Source of the DNA: Bacteroidales bacterium
Lineage (GTDB): Bacteria > Bacteroidota > Bacteroidia > Bacteroidales > Muribaculaceae
Reading direction: 5' to 3'
DNA length: 57,986 nt
Assembly (NCBI GenBank): GCA_020859845.1
Contig: JAJBVL010000108.1
Coordinates: 1-57,986, forward strand
Part shown: piece after piece, positions 8,460 through 16,544 of the stretch
Layout of the letters: every line of letters begins with the position of its first letter
Position numbering within the stretch: the stretch's first letter is position 1
Notes under the pieces: generated by a model
What the model saw: only the letters and a program-made list of their open reading frames with translations
Told to the model about the DNA's origin: nothing
Databases searched by the model: none
Translations under genes and position numbers: made by a program

Positions 8460-10343
8460 ATGAGACACTCACTATTGTTTGCGCTATCCTTGTCGACAGC
8501 CTCCTTGGGTGCTTGGGCCGACTCCCCGCTGCAAGGCGCAGTGATAGGCACCACTGATTGTTATGATTATTCGGCCTCGCGCCCTTCTACCACCGTCAAC
8601 ACCGCCGCCAATCTCTTTGACGGCGATCCCTCTACTTTTTTTGCCACCAATGCCCGGAGCTATACATGGGCCGGACTGGACCTTGGCGAGCCTCACGTCA
8701 TCACGCGCGTAGGGTGGATGCCACGCGACGATGTGTATGGCGAGAGCCGGGTGGTGCTAGCCATGTTTGAGGGTGCCAATAGCCCCGACTTCATGGATGC
8801 AATCCCTATTTATCTCAACACCGAACGGGGCACTCGGGGCCAGATGTCTTACGCCGACGTCGATTGCTCGCGAGGCTTTCGCTATGTGAGATACGTAGGG
8901 CCCAACGATGCTCGGTGCAACCTTGCCGAACTGGAGTTTTATGGCTACCCAGCGGTGGGCGACGACAGCCACCTCTATCAGCTCACCAATCTACCTATGG
9001 TGGTGGTCAACACCGTCGACCAGGAAGAGCCTTATGATAAGGAGCATGAGATCACAGCCAATATCATTATCATTGACGAGGAGGGTGCTTACTATCTTGA
9101 GAAGGAGGGGGGCATACGCGAGCGTGGCAATGGTTCGCGTCAGTTTCCCAAGAAGCCTTGGCGTATCAAGTTTGCCAAGAAGCAGTCGGTGCTCGACGCT
9201 CCTGCCAAGGCCAAGAAGTGGACTCTCATCAACAATTATGGCGACAAGACCTTGATGCGCAATCGTCTGGCCTTCGACATCGCTGAGCGGATGGGTATGG
9301 AGTGGGTACCTTACTGCCGATTTGTGGATGTGGTGCTCAATGGCGAATACAAGGGTTGCTATCAGCTCTGCGACCAGGTAGAAGTCAATGAGGGCCGATT
9401 AGAGATTGATGAGATGACTCCCGAGGATGTGGATGGCGAGGCTCTCACGGGAGGCTATTTCGTGGAGGTTGACGCCTATGCCGACGAGGAGACATCGTGG
9501 TTTACCACCTCTCATTACCATCTGCCCATCACCATCAAGTCGCCCGATGAGGACGAGATTACTCCCGAGCAGAGTCAATACATCGAGGACTATTTCAACG
9601 AATTGGAGCGCCTCCTCCACGTCAGCTCTTTCACGGACCCTGAGCAAGGTTACCGTCAGATGCTGGACACTCGCTCGTTTATCCAGCACATGCTCGTCAA
9701 TGAGGTGGCTGGCAACACCGACACCTACTGGTCGACCTACATGTATAAGCGCCGCTCCGATCCACTGATTTACACTGGCCCCGTATGGGATTTCGACCTG
9801 GGATTTGACAATGATTACCGCACCTACCACGTCTACAACTCCAAGGATTACCTATGGGATAGCGGCAACGCTTCCTCAGCCGAGGGTATGAGATATTTTG
9901 CTCAGCGCATCCTCAAGAAGGACACCACTACAGCCGCCGAGATACAAGCTATGTGGCAGCAGGTGCGCGACCACGGACTCACTGCCGAATGGCTCAACGC
10001 GCTTGTTGATGCTTACGCCGAGGAACTTGACGCCTCGCAGCGCCTCAACTTCATGCGCTGGCCCATCTTGAGCGAATACGTGCATATGAACCCCGTGGCG
10101 CTGGGCAGCTACAACGCTGAGGTGAGGCGCGTCAAGGACTATGTGGAGAAGCAGATGGCCCATCTCGACAAGGTGATAGGCTACGATCCAGAGCTCAACG
10201 CTATCACCACCGTGAAGGCTGATGAATCCACTGATGGCCCGGTGGAATATTTCACTCCGCAAGGTGTAAGGACTCAGCATCTTGTTGAGGGTCAGATTTA
10301 TATCCGTCGTCAAGGAAATAAAGTAGATAAAATAAGACGTTGA
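8460..10343 (+). CDS. Secreted CotH-kinase protein with N-terminal discoidin-like domain
   Basis: 627 residues from the ATG at 8460, chosen because MRHSLLFALSLSTASLGAWA is a clean signal peptide; an in-frame ATG at 8412 would add 16 residues and sits just after the terminator T-run. Residues about 20-160 resemble an F5/8 type C (discoidin) fold (AANLFDGDPSTFFATNAR, GLDLGEPHVITRVGW). The CotH kinase-like domain follows: RGNGSRQFPKKPWRIKF, GCYQLCDQVEVNEGRLEID and the metal-site motif GPVWDFDLGFDND. CotH proteins are atypical protein kinases first known from spore coats; the role in Bacteroidota is unclear, but secretion with a carbohydrate-binding-like module suggests a surface or envelope role. 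The C terminus (YFTPQGVRTQHLVEGQIYI) resembles a sorting-like tail of Bacteroidota exoproteins. Confidence 0.85.
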   Translation: MRHSLLFALSLSTASLGAWADSPLQGAVIGTTDCYDYSASRPSTTVNTAANLFDGDPSTFFATNARSYTWAGLDLGEPHVITRVGWMPRDDVYGESRVVLAMFEGANSPDFMDAIPIYLNTERGTRGQMSYADVDCSRGFRYVRYVGPNDARCNLAELEFYGYPAVGDDSHLYQLTNLPMVVVNTVDQEEPYDKEHEITANIIIIDEEGAYYLEKEGGIRERGNGSRQFPKKPWRIKFAKKQSVLDAPAKAKKWTLINNYGDKTLMRNRLAFDIAERMGMEWVPYCRFVDVVLNGEYKGCYQLCDQVEVNEGRLEIDEMTPEDVDGEALTGGYFVEVDAYADEETSWFTTSHYHLPITIKSPDEDEITPEQSQYIEDYFNELERLLHVSSFTDPEQGYRQMLDTRSFIQHMLVNEVAGNTDTYWSTYMYKRRSDPLIYTGPVWDFDLGFDNDYRTYHVYNSKDYLWDSGNASSAEGMRYFAQRILKKDTTTAAEIQAMWQQVRDHGLTAEWLNALVDAYAEELDASQRLNFMRWPILSEYVHMNPVALGSYNAEVRRVKDYVEKQMAHLDKVIGYDPELNAITTVKADESTDGPVEYFTPQGVRTQHLVEGQIYIRRQGNKVDKIRR

Positions 10344-10399
10344 GAACCATTCGGCGACACAATTGTTTAAAATATTATACAAAGTAACATATTTTTTCG

Positions 10400-10407
10400 T
10401 AAATTTG
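10400..10407 (+). promoter_or_regulatory. Putative -7 element for the winged-helix gene
   Basis: TAAATTTG fits TAnnTTTG and lies 55 bases before the ATG at 10463. No convincing -33 TTTG is seen. Confidence 0.4.
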
Positions 10408-10462
10408 TCGTCAATTTAATATTCTACTATATTTTGTCTAACAAGATAATATTTAAGAAACG

Positions 10463-10675
10463 ATGAACACTGACACTATTGGTACTTGGGCAGGCCTCGT
10501 ATGGGGAGCCCTTAACGAAGCTGATGTTCTTGGCTACAAACAGATCAAGAAAATCACCAAGCTCAAAGACAAAGAAGTATTTGCTGCCCTTGGTTGGCTT
10601 GCTCGCGAAGGCAAGATAGCCTTTGAGGAGAGCGGCGACGACAAGGATGTACTGGTACGTCTTGTACAGGAATAA
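10463..10675 (+). CDS. Small winged helix-turn-helix protein (DUF2582)
   Basis: 70 residues, a full-length member of the short winged-helix family DUF2582 found mostly in Bacteroidota. The sequence shows a recognition-helix-like KQIKKITKLKDKEVFAALGW followed by a beta wing (REGKIAFEESGDDKDVLVRL). It probably binds nucleic acid or a protein partner; no target is known to me. It is transcribed alone: its own -7 element precedes it and a strong hairpin follows before rsgA. Confidence 0.85.
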   Translation: MNTDTIGTWAGLVWGALNEADVLGYKQIKKITKLKDKEVFAALGWLAREGKIAFEESGDDKDVLVRLVQE

Positions 10676-10685
10676 TAATCTTCTC

Positions 10686-10746
10686 AACGACGGCTCTCAG
10701 CTGCGAGGCTCTCACGCTTGGGCATGGGAGCCGTCGTTGGCTTTTC
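10686..10746 (+). terminator. Terminator after the winged-helix gene
   Basis: AACGACGGCTC at 10686-10696 pairs perfectly over 11 bp with GAGCCGTCGTT at 10728-10738, followed by GGCTTTTC. The in-frame ATG at 10718 lies inside this hairpin, which is why the later start was chosen for rsgA. Confidence 0.7.
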
Positions 10747-10774
10747 ACCTCTCATTTCTTTTTTCTACCGGCTT

Positions 10775-11734
10775 ATGCAACGACAACATAACGACAGGGG
10801 TCTCGTAGTGCGTAATACAGGAAGTAGTTATATCGTCTTGACCGACGAAGGGCAGGAGGTAGACTGCAAGATAAAAGGCAACTTTCGTATCCGTGGTATC
10901 CGCACCACCAATCCCGTGGCCGTGGGCGACCGCGTAGAGATACGCGTAGCGTCGGACGGTAGTGCTTTCATCACCGCTATTAAGCCGCGCACCAATTATA
11001 TTATACGCCGCGCCAGCAATCTTTCTAAAGAAGCCCACATCTTGGCTGCCAATCTTGACCAGGCGCTTCTCATAGTCACACTGGCTCATCCTGCCACTTC
11101 CACCACTTTCATCGACCGTTTTCTTGCCACAGCCGAGGCTTATCGTGTGCCAGCCGTGATTGTCATCAACAAAGTAGACTTGCTTGAAGATGAGGATGAC
11201 AAGGCTCTCTTGGATGCTGTGGCTTATCTTTACACTTCGATTGGCTATCGCGTGATTGAGACGTCGGCAGTCACAGGGCAGGGTGTTGAGGCTCTGCGAG
11301 AGGTGCTGAAGGGAAAAGTGACTCTTCTCTCGGGTAATTCTGGGGTAGGGAAGAGCACGCTTATCAATCTTGTAATACCCGGCCTCAATCTACGCACGGC
11401 TGAGATTTCTGCTTCCCACGACACCGGTATGCACACCACCACCTTCTCCGAGATGTTTGCCCTCCCTGGTGAGGAGGGCGGTTTTATCATCGATACTCCG
11501 GGGGTGAAGGGCTTTGGCACTATCGACTTCTCTCGTCAGGAAGTGGGCCATTACTTCCCCGAGATATTTGCTGAAAGTCGGCATTGTAAGTATGGTGACT
11601 GCACCCACACCCACGAGCCTGGCTGCGCTGTGCGTGAAGCGGTAGAGGAGCAGCGCATCTCTCAGTCGCGCTATGCCTCCTATCTCAGCATCCTCGACGA
11701 CTCCGCTGAGGATAAATATCGCAAGCCCTTCTGA
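10775..11734 (+). CDS. rsgA: Ribosome small-subunit-dependent GTPase RsgA
   Basis: 319 residues. RsgA is a circularly permuted GTPase that checks late 30S ribosome maturation. The permuted order is visible: N-terminal OB fold (residues 8-70), the G4 motif NKVD at 132-135, then the P-loop GNSGVGKST at 187-195 and the G3 motif DTPG at 240-243. The C-terminal zinc site is C271, C276, a histidine in THTH and C284. The start at 10775 ([12 protein letters not shown]) was preferred to an ATG at 10718, which lies inside the preceding terminator hairpin and would add 19 residues unlike the family. Confidence 0.96.
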   Translation: MQRQHNDRGLVVRNTGSSYIVLTDEGQEVDCKIKGNFRIRGIRTTNPVAVGDRVEIRVASDGSAFITAIKPRTNYIIRRASNLSKEAHILAANLDQALLIVTLAHPATSTTFIDRFLATAEAYRVPAVIVINKVDLLEDEDDKALLDAVAYLYTSIGYRVIETSAVTGQGVEALREVLKGKVTLLSGNSGVGKSTLINLVIPGLNLRTAEISASHDTGMHTTTFSEMFALPGEEGGFIIDTPGVKGFGTIDFSRQEVGHYFPEIFAESRHCKYGDCTHTHEPGCAVREAVEEQRISQSRYASYLSILDDSAEDKYRKPF

Positions 11735-11776
11735 CTTGCCTCAATCTTCCCTGATTTTTACCCTCCACTCTCTCAA

Positions 11777-11797
11777 CCCCCTTTAGGGGCAGTTTTT
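11777..11797 (+). terminator. Weak terminator after rsgA
   Basis: CCCC-TTTA-GGGG stem-loop followed by CAGTTTTTAAA. The stem is short, so confidence is modest. The rest of the 147-base gap holds only the promoter of the next gene. Confidence 0.4.
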
Positions 11798-11809
11798 AAA
11801 GCCAATCTT

Positions 11810-11841
11810 CTTGCCCAATCGAAATATTATTGTTACCTTTG
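11810..11841 (+). promoter_or_regulatory. Promoter of the GH5 gene
   Basis: CTTG at 11810-11813, a 20-base spacer, then TACCTTTG at 11834-11841. This matches TTTG-N20-TAnnTTTG at all but one base and lies 40 bases before the ATG at 11882. Confidence 0.65.
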
Positions 11842-11881
11842 GACCCGATATATTTTTTGAGAAAAAGTAGCTTTATACCAA

Positions 11882-13129
11882 ATGAAACGTCTTATCTTTC
11901 TTGGCGTTGCTCTTGCAGCAATGCTCACGGCTTGTGGCTCCCAGGAGCAGTCGCAAGCCCAGGCCGATGGGTCGTCGGCCTTTGTCCGCATTGACGGCAC
12001 TAATCTTATCACCCCTCAGGGCGACACCCTCTTCATCCTCGGCACCAACCTTGGCAATTGGCTCAACCCCGAGGGCTACATGTTTGGCTTTCGCCGCGTC
12101 AACTCTCCTCATTTCATCGATGAGATGCTGTGCCAACTCGTAGGTCCTACCGAAGCTCGCAAGTTCTGGAAAGCCTTTAAGGACAATTACATCACTCGCG
12201 CCGACATCGACTACATCGCCAGCACGGGAGCCAACACCATCCGCTTGCCCTTCCACTACAAGCTCTTCACCGACGAAGATTATATGGGCCTCACATCGGG
12301 CGACGGCTTTGAGCGTGTGGATAGCGTGGTAGAATGGTGCAGGGCCAACGGCCTGTATCTCATCCTCGACATGCACGATGCTCCCGGTGGTCAGACAGGC
12401 GACAATATCGACGATAGTTATGGCTATCCATGGCTCCTCACCGACGAGGCCTCGCAGCAACAATTTTGCGACATCTGGCGCTCGATAGCCGACCATTACA
12501 AGGACGAACCCACCATCCTTGCATACGAACTTATCAACGAACCCATTGCCCCCTACTTTGCCGAGATGGACAGCCTCAACTCGCTGCTGGAACCGCTCCA
12601 CAAGCGCGCGGTGAAGGCCATCCGGGAGGTAGACAACAATCATATCGTGATGCTCGGCGGAGCGCAGTGGAATGGCAACTTCACGCCATTTACCGACTGG
12701 ACCTACGATGACAAGATAATGTATACCTGCCATCGCTATGGAGGCGACCCTACTGCCGATGCCATCCGTGGCATCATTGACTTCCGCGACAAGACGGGCC
12801 TCCCAATGTATATGGGTGAGATTGGCCACAACACCGATGAATGGCAAGCCGCTTTCTGCCAGACCATGCGCGACAACAACATCGGCTACACCTTCTGGCC
12901 CTACAAGAAAGCCTTTGGCTCATGCTTCACCTCTGTGGAGCCCGGTGAAGATTGGCGTCTGGTGGTTGACTTTGCCGAGTCGCCGCGCTCCGACTATCGC
13001 CAGATACGCGAGGCGCGTCCCGACCAAGCCACAGCCCTCAAGGCCCTCAACGGCTTTATCGAAGCCTCCCGCTTCGCCAACACTCATCCCCAGGAAGGCT
13101 ACATCCGCTCCCTCGGCCTTAATCCCTGA
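11882..13129 (+). CDS. Glycoside hydrolase family 5 lipoprotein
   Basis: 415 residues. A lipoprotein signal (LAAMLTAC, Cys18) exports it and anchors it to a membrane. The (beta/alpha)8 GH5 cellulase-type domain is clear: NLGNWLNPEG, GANTIRLPFHYKL, LYLILDMHDAPGGQ, the acid/base glutamate in YELINEP (E220) and the nucleophile glutamate in YMGEIGHN (E313). GH5 enzymes retain configuration and cut beta-linked glucans, mannans or xylans; the subfamily and substrate cannot be fixed from this reading. No acidic run follows the lipid cysteine, so surface display is not indicated. It is 9.7 kb from the SusCD operon and has its own promoter. Confidence 0.88.
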   Translation: MKRLIFLGVALAAMLTACGSQEQSQAQADGSSAFVRIDGTNLITPQGDTLFILGTNLGNWLNPEGYMFGFRRVNSPHFIDEMLCQLVGPTEARKFWKAFKDNYITRADIDYIASTGANTIRLPFHYKLFTDEDYMGLTSGDGFERVDSVVEWCRANGLYLILDMHDAPGGQTGDNIDDSYGYPWLLTDEASQQQFCDIWRSIADHYKDEPTILAYELINEPIAPYFAEMDSLNSLLEPLHKRAVKAIREVDNNHIVMLGGAQWNGNFTPFTDWTYDDKIMYTCHRYGGDPTADAIRGIIDFRDKTGLPMYMGEIGHNTDEWQAAFCQTMRDNNIGYTFWPYKKAFGSCFTSVEPGEDWRLVVDFAESPRSDYRQIREARPDQATALKALNGFIEASRFANTHPQEGYIRSLGLNP

Positions 13130-13263
13130 TCCATAAAACAGTATAGAGCTAGGGATGCTGAGGATGCTGACACAGTATCTTAAAAGATGGAATTGCCAAG
13201 ATTTGCGTTGCAAAATTTTTGGCAGAGATAATAAATCTTTTGCTTCTTTCAAAAGAGCAGTAA

Positions 13264-13299
13264 AAACGAGAGGGCGAGCCGCAGCTCGCCCTCTTTTTG
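13264..13299. terminator. Bidirectional terminator between GH5 and the ABC ATPase
   Basis: Perfect 11-bp stem AGAGGGCGAGC (13269-13279) with GCTCGCCCTCT (13284-13294), followed by TTTT on the plus side and preceded by AAAAA on the other, as expected for a hairpin serving two convergent genes. Confidence 0.85.
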
Positions 13300-13320
13300 A
13301 TTGAATCTGCTAAATATTGG

Positions 13321-13995
13321 TTACTGGCGCTGCTCGGCCACTACAGTGCCGTCGAAGAGGTTGACTACGCGGTGGGCATACTGGGCGTCGCGCTGTGAGT
13401 GGGTCACCATGAGGATGGTGGTGCCTTCGCGGTTGAGCTGCGTCAGGAGATCCATCACCTCGGTGCCATTGTGGGAGTCGAGGTTGCCTGTAGGCTCGTC
13501 GGCGAGCAGGAGACGCGGACGAGTGACTACAGCTCGCGCTATGGCCACGCGTTGCTGCTGGCCTCCCGAGAGCTGCTGCGGGTAGTGGTTGCGGCGGTGG
13601 GTGATGTTCATCTTCTTGAGAGCTTCCTCCACTCGCTGCTTGCGCTCCTTGGCCGAGAGACCGAGGTATTGCAGCGGGAGCTCGATGTTTTGGCTGACGG
13701 TGAGTTCATCGATGAGGTTGAAGCTCTGAAACACGAAACCTATGCGGCCCTTGCGCAGCGCCGTGCGCTGACGCTCGTGGAGGGTGGCCATCTCTTGATT
13801 GTCGAGGAGATAGCTACCCGAGGTGGGGTTGTCGAGGAGGCCGAGGATGTTGAGCAGTGTCGACTTGCCGCATCCTGAAGGCCCCATGACGGCTACAAAC
13901 TCGCCTTCGTCGATGGTGAGGTTTACATCGTGGAGAGCCTGCGTCTCCACTTCGCTTGTGCGAAACGTCTTATTGAGATTGCTAATGGTAATCAT
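13321..13995 (-). CDS. ABC exporter ATP-binding protein (MacB/LolD type)
   Basis: 224 residues, the usual length of a stand-alone MacB/LolD-type ATPase. Motifs: Walker A GPSGCGKST (38-46), Q-loop FVFQSFNLID, signature LSGGQQQR (142-149), Walker B LLLADEP (162-168) and H-loop MVTHSQ. It powers the FtsX-like permease encoded 28 bases upstream in the same operon. Such mechanotransmission transporters move lipoproteins, peptides or drugs across the periplasm, or signal to envelope enzymes. The nearby divergent two-component system probably regulates it. Confidence 0.93.
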   Translation of the reverse strand: MITISNLNKTFRTSEVETQALHDVNLTIDEGEFVAVMGPSGCGKSTLLNILGLLDNPTSGSYLLDNQEMATLHERQRTALRKGRIGFVFQSFNLIDELTVSQNIELPLQYLGLSAKERKQRVEEALKKMNITHRRNHYPQQLSGGQQQRVAIARAVVTRPRLLLADEPTGNLDSHNGTEVMDLLTQLNREGTTILMVTHSQRDAQYAHRVVNLFDGTVVAEQRQ

Positions 13996-14023
13996 TGCTT
14001 TGTGAGGATATGCGTTTTGGGGG

Positions 14024-16312
14024 TTATTCTGACTTGAGAGAGAGGGTAGGATTGGAGATGGCTGTACGATAGCTGAAGACTATGACACAGAGGAGGATGA
14101 CAGCGAGGACGATGATGGCAGCGATGGCAAGCTTGACCCAAAGGTGATCCACCACGAGGGTAAACTGCTCGAGCCATACTCGGCCAGCAAGCCAGCTCAG
14201 CACAGCGCCTATCGCTACGCCTGGGACTGCAAGCTTAAGCGTATCGCCCGAGATGAGCCACAAGATGTCCCACTCCGAAGCGCCGTTGACCTTGCGGATG
14301 GCTATCTCGCGCGAGCGACGCTGTATCTCGTCGCGCACGAAGCCCACGAGGCCTATCAGGATGATGAAAAGGATGATGATGGTGGAGACGATTGTCATGG
14401 TCTCAAAGAGCTTCACTTCGGAGTAGAGATTCCTGACAAAGGCTTTGTGGCTCTTCACTTCGATGTCGTCCTGTGGCCAGGCTTCATTGACAGCCTCTTG
14501 AAGGCGCTCCATGTTGTAGTCGAAAGGCTCGGCGAGGCGCATGAGAAGCACGCTTTGGGGCCACTCGGTGAGCATGGCCATCAGTGGCTCCTGCTCGGCG
14601 TAGAAGGAGTTGGTGCGGAAGTCCTTCATCACTCCCACAATCCTTACTGAATCGTTCTCCACAAGGTGCTTTGCTGGGAAGCGGCCTATGGCGTTCTCGG
14701 GAGTCCAGCCGCGGCGTCGCACCCACTCCTCGTTGACTACCACGTCGTAGTAGTCCTTAGGCTCGGTGCCTGCCACCATCTGTATGTGGAGCACGTCGGT
14801 GTAATTCTTGCCCCAGAAGTCGAGACGCGAGGAGAAGAGAATATCGCCTTTCTCGTCGGTAGCCCATTGGCCACTGTAGCCTACGGGAGGCACAACCCAC
14901 GAGGTGGTGACAGCCTCTACATAGGGCAGGCTCTCGTAGAATCGCCATGGGGCCATTCGGTCATCGCCAGCTCCGCTGTAGTTGTAGCCACGGACGTATA
15001 CTACGCCATCGGGATCAAACCCCAGTGGGGCATTGACCAGACATTGATATTGCTCAATCACGGTGACAAACACTCCTCCCATAAGCCCCATAGCGATAAA
15101 CTCTACAAGGAGTAAGCATTGCTTCCACCAGCGACGCCCATCGCTGAAGCGGCGAAACACCTGGCTGACGGGTATCTTGCTGAAAATCTGCGCTGGTATA
15201 CAAGCAGAGAGAAGGAAGATGAGCACAGCCACGGCAGCGATGACCCACAGACGGCTCATCGACACATGGCTCACGATAGGCAGATAGATAGCTTCATAAG
15301 CATAATGCTTGGCAAGGAAATACACTCCTACCATAATGGCGATGCCGCCGAGCATCACCAAGGCTGTCTCGAGGATAAACATCGAGTAGATCCTGCCCCG
15401 ACCGGCACCATTACACTTGTGGACCCCGATAGCCTTGGCTCGGCGCGACATTGATGCCAGCGCCAGCAAGACGTAGTTGAGCGCTGTGATGAGGAGGATA
15501 GCTACTGCCAGAATCCAAAGCGTGACGTAGGCCCCATTCTTTAGTGAGTTGTAATGGGTGTCGGTGAGCGGCCGGGCAAACAGTCTACATTCGAGGGTCT
15601 CAGTGGATGGCATGTTTGCATCCATTAGAGCCTTCAGACGATTGTTAAACTCTTCAAGAGTGACTCCTGGGCGCAGTCGGGCATAGGTGGCCCAGCTGTC
15701 GCCACCTCCCCAGCGCACGCTGACACTGTAGAAGGATGAAATGTAGTCGGCGGCTAAGGTTGTCTCTTTACCATAGTCGCGATACACGCCGCGGACAGTC
15801 ACGGGATTTCCATTGATCAGAAACTGAAAGCCGATGGGGTCTTCCCCTGCAGGGATATATTGCTCGGCGAGGCGGTCGCTAATCACGATGGCCGAGGGAT
15901 CGCTGTCGAGCAGCTCGGCAGAGCCTTGAAGCATCTCCACACCCAGAGTGGAGAGAAAATGGCTATCACCGGTCATACCAAAGGCATCGAGCTGATGGTC
16001 GCCGAGAAAAAGAGGATTGGTCCAGCGCGTGCAGAAGGCGTCTTCGACGAGTTCGCCCATATCATCGCGCAGGGCTGGTGCAATGGCATTGAAGCATTGC
16101 GACTGAGGGTCGCGCTCGTCGCCTGCGATGACAAACTGCATCCATACCTGCTGCAGGCGATCAGCCTCGGGGAAGCAGCGATCGAAACCGTGGTCGTAGG
16201 CTATGCGCACGAAGAGAAAGCTGCTCATGGCAAGGCCGAGGCCCAGGGATAGCACCTGGATGGCTGTGGCAGCTTTCTGATGTCGCAAGGTTGATAATAC
16301 GTAGTTAAGCAT
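14024..16312 (-). CDS. FtsX-like ABC permease with MacB-type periplasmic domains
   Basis: 762 residues. An N-terminal helix (AATAIQVLSLGLGLAMSSFL) leads into a large MacB_PCD-like periplasmic domain with NPVTVRGVYRDYGKE. Next come three transmembrane helices with an FtsX core (LWILAVAILLITALNYVLL), a fourth central helix before a second periplasmic domain (VVNEEWVRRRGWTPENAIG, RIVGVMKDFRTNSFY) and a C-terminal FtsX block with RSREIAIRKVNGASEWDIL. This two-module layout is typical of the large Bacteroidota permeases that sit with NtrC-type regulators. It forms a transporter with the downstream ATPase. No TolC or membrane-fusion protein gene is adjacent. A sigma-54-like promoter element precedes it. 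Confidence 0.9.
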   Translation of the reverse strand: MLNYVLSTLRHQKAATAIQVLSLGLGLAMSSFLFVRIAYDHGFDRCFPEADRLQQVWMQFVIAGDERDPQSQCFNAIAPALRDDMGELVEDAFCTRWTNPLFLGDHQLDAFGMTGDSHFLSTLGVEMLQGSAELLDSDPSAIVISDRLAEQYIPAGEDPIGFQFLINGNPVTVRGVYRDYGKETTLAADYISSFYSVSVRWGGGDSWATYARLRPGVTLEEFNNRLKALMDANMPSTETLECRLFARPLTDTHYNSLKNGAYVTLWILAVAILLITALNYVLLALASMSRRAKAIGVHKCNGAGRGRIYSMFILETALVMLGGIAIMVGVYFLAKHYAYEAIYLPIVSHVSMSRLWVIAAVAVLIFLLSACIPAQIFSKIPVSQVFRRFSDGRRWWKQCLLLVEFIAMGLMGGVFVTVIEQYQCLVNAPLGFDPDGVVYVRGYNYSGAGDDRMAPWRFYESLPYVEAVTTSWVVPPVGYSGQWATDEKGDILFSSRLDFWGKNYTDVLHIQMVAGTEPKDYYDVVVNEEWVRRRGWTPENAIGRFPAKHLVENDSVRIVGVMKDFRTNSFYAEQEPLMAMLTEWPQSVLLMRLAEPFDYNMERLQEAVNEAWPQDDIEVKSHKAFVRNLYSEVKLFETMTIVSTIIILFIILIGLVGFVRDEIQRRSREIAIRKVNGASEWDILWLISGDTLKLAVPGVAIGAVLSWLAGRVWLEQFTLVVDHLWVKLAIAAIIVLAVILLCVIVFSYRTAISNPTLSLKSE

Positions 16313-16352
16313 GAGAAACGAATATGAAAATGGTTGATTCTTATGCTAAATA

Positions 16353-16376
16353 CTATTACAGAAAGCGTGCCAAAAA
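16353..16376 (-). promoter_or_regulatory. Candidate sigma-54 (-24/-12) element upstream of the ABC operon
   Basis: Read on the minus strand, TTTTTGGCACGCTTTCTGTA has a perfect -24 TTGGCACG. Ten bases after the GG comes GT where the consensus has GC, so the -12 half is imperfect. It is about 41 bases upstream of the permease ATG, and the divergent neighbour encodes a sigma-54 activator. Confidence 0.4.
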
Positions 16377-16426
16377 CTTAAATAGTTGACCCTTAGCTAA
16401 ATATATGATATGGGGACGAAGGTAGA

Positions 16427-16443
16427 TGTCAAAAATATTTACA
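16427..16443. promoter_or_regulatory. Candidate activator-binding dyad
   Basis: TGTCAAAAATATTTACA is an imperfect inverted repeat (6 of 8 pairs), about 50 bases upstream of the sigma-54-like element and between the two divergent operons. An NtrC-type regulator could bind here; this is inference from position and symmetry. Confidence 0.25.
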
Positions 16444-16507
16444 CCATAGTAAAATTTTCAGACTCTCTTCTCCGTCGGTTCACACTCTTTTTCCTTCACG
16501 AGAAAAG

Positions 16508-16539
16508 CTTGTAGCATTAGTATTAAATGAGTACCTTTG
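16508..16539 (+). promoter_or_regulatory. Promoter of the response-regulator gene
   Basis: CTTG at 16508-16511, 20 bases, then TACCTTTG at 16532-16539. The box ends five bases before the ATG at 16545, so the mRNA should be nearly leaderless. An upstream ATG at 16527 precedes the box and cannot be on this transcript. Confidence 0.65.
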
Positions 16540-16544
16540 CGGTT

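Noticed and set aside
11873-12847. 324-codon minus-strand open frame
   Set aside because: It is antisense to the GH5 gene, whose catalytic motifs and lipoprotein signal are clear. The antisense product resembles nothing.
12738-13136. 132-codon plus-strand frame overlapping the GH5 gene
   Set aside because: It is a shifted frame of GH5 with a biased, low-complexity product and no independent support.
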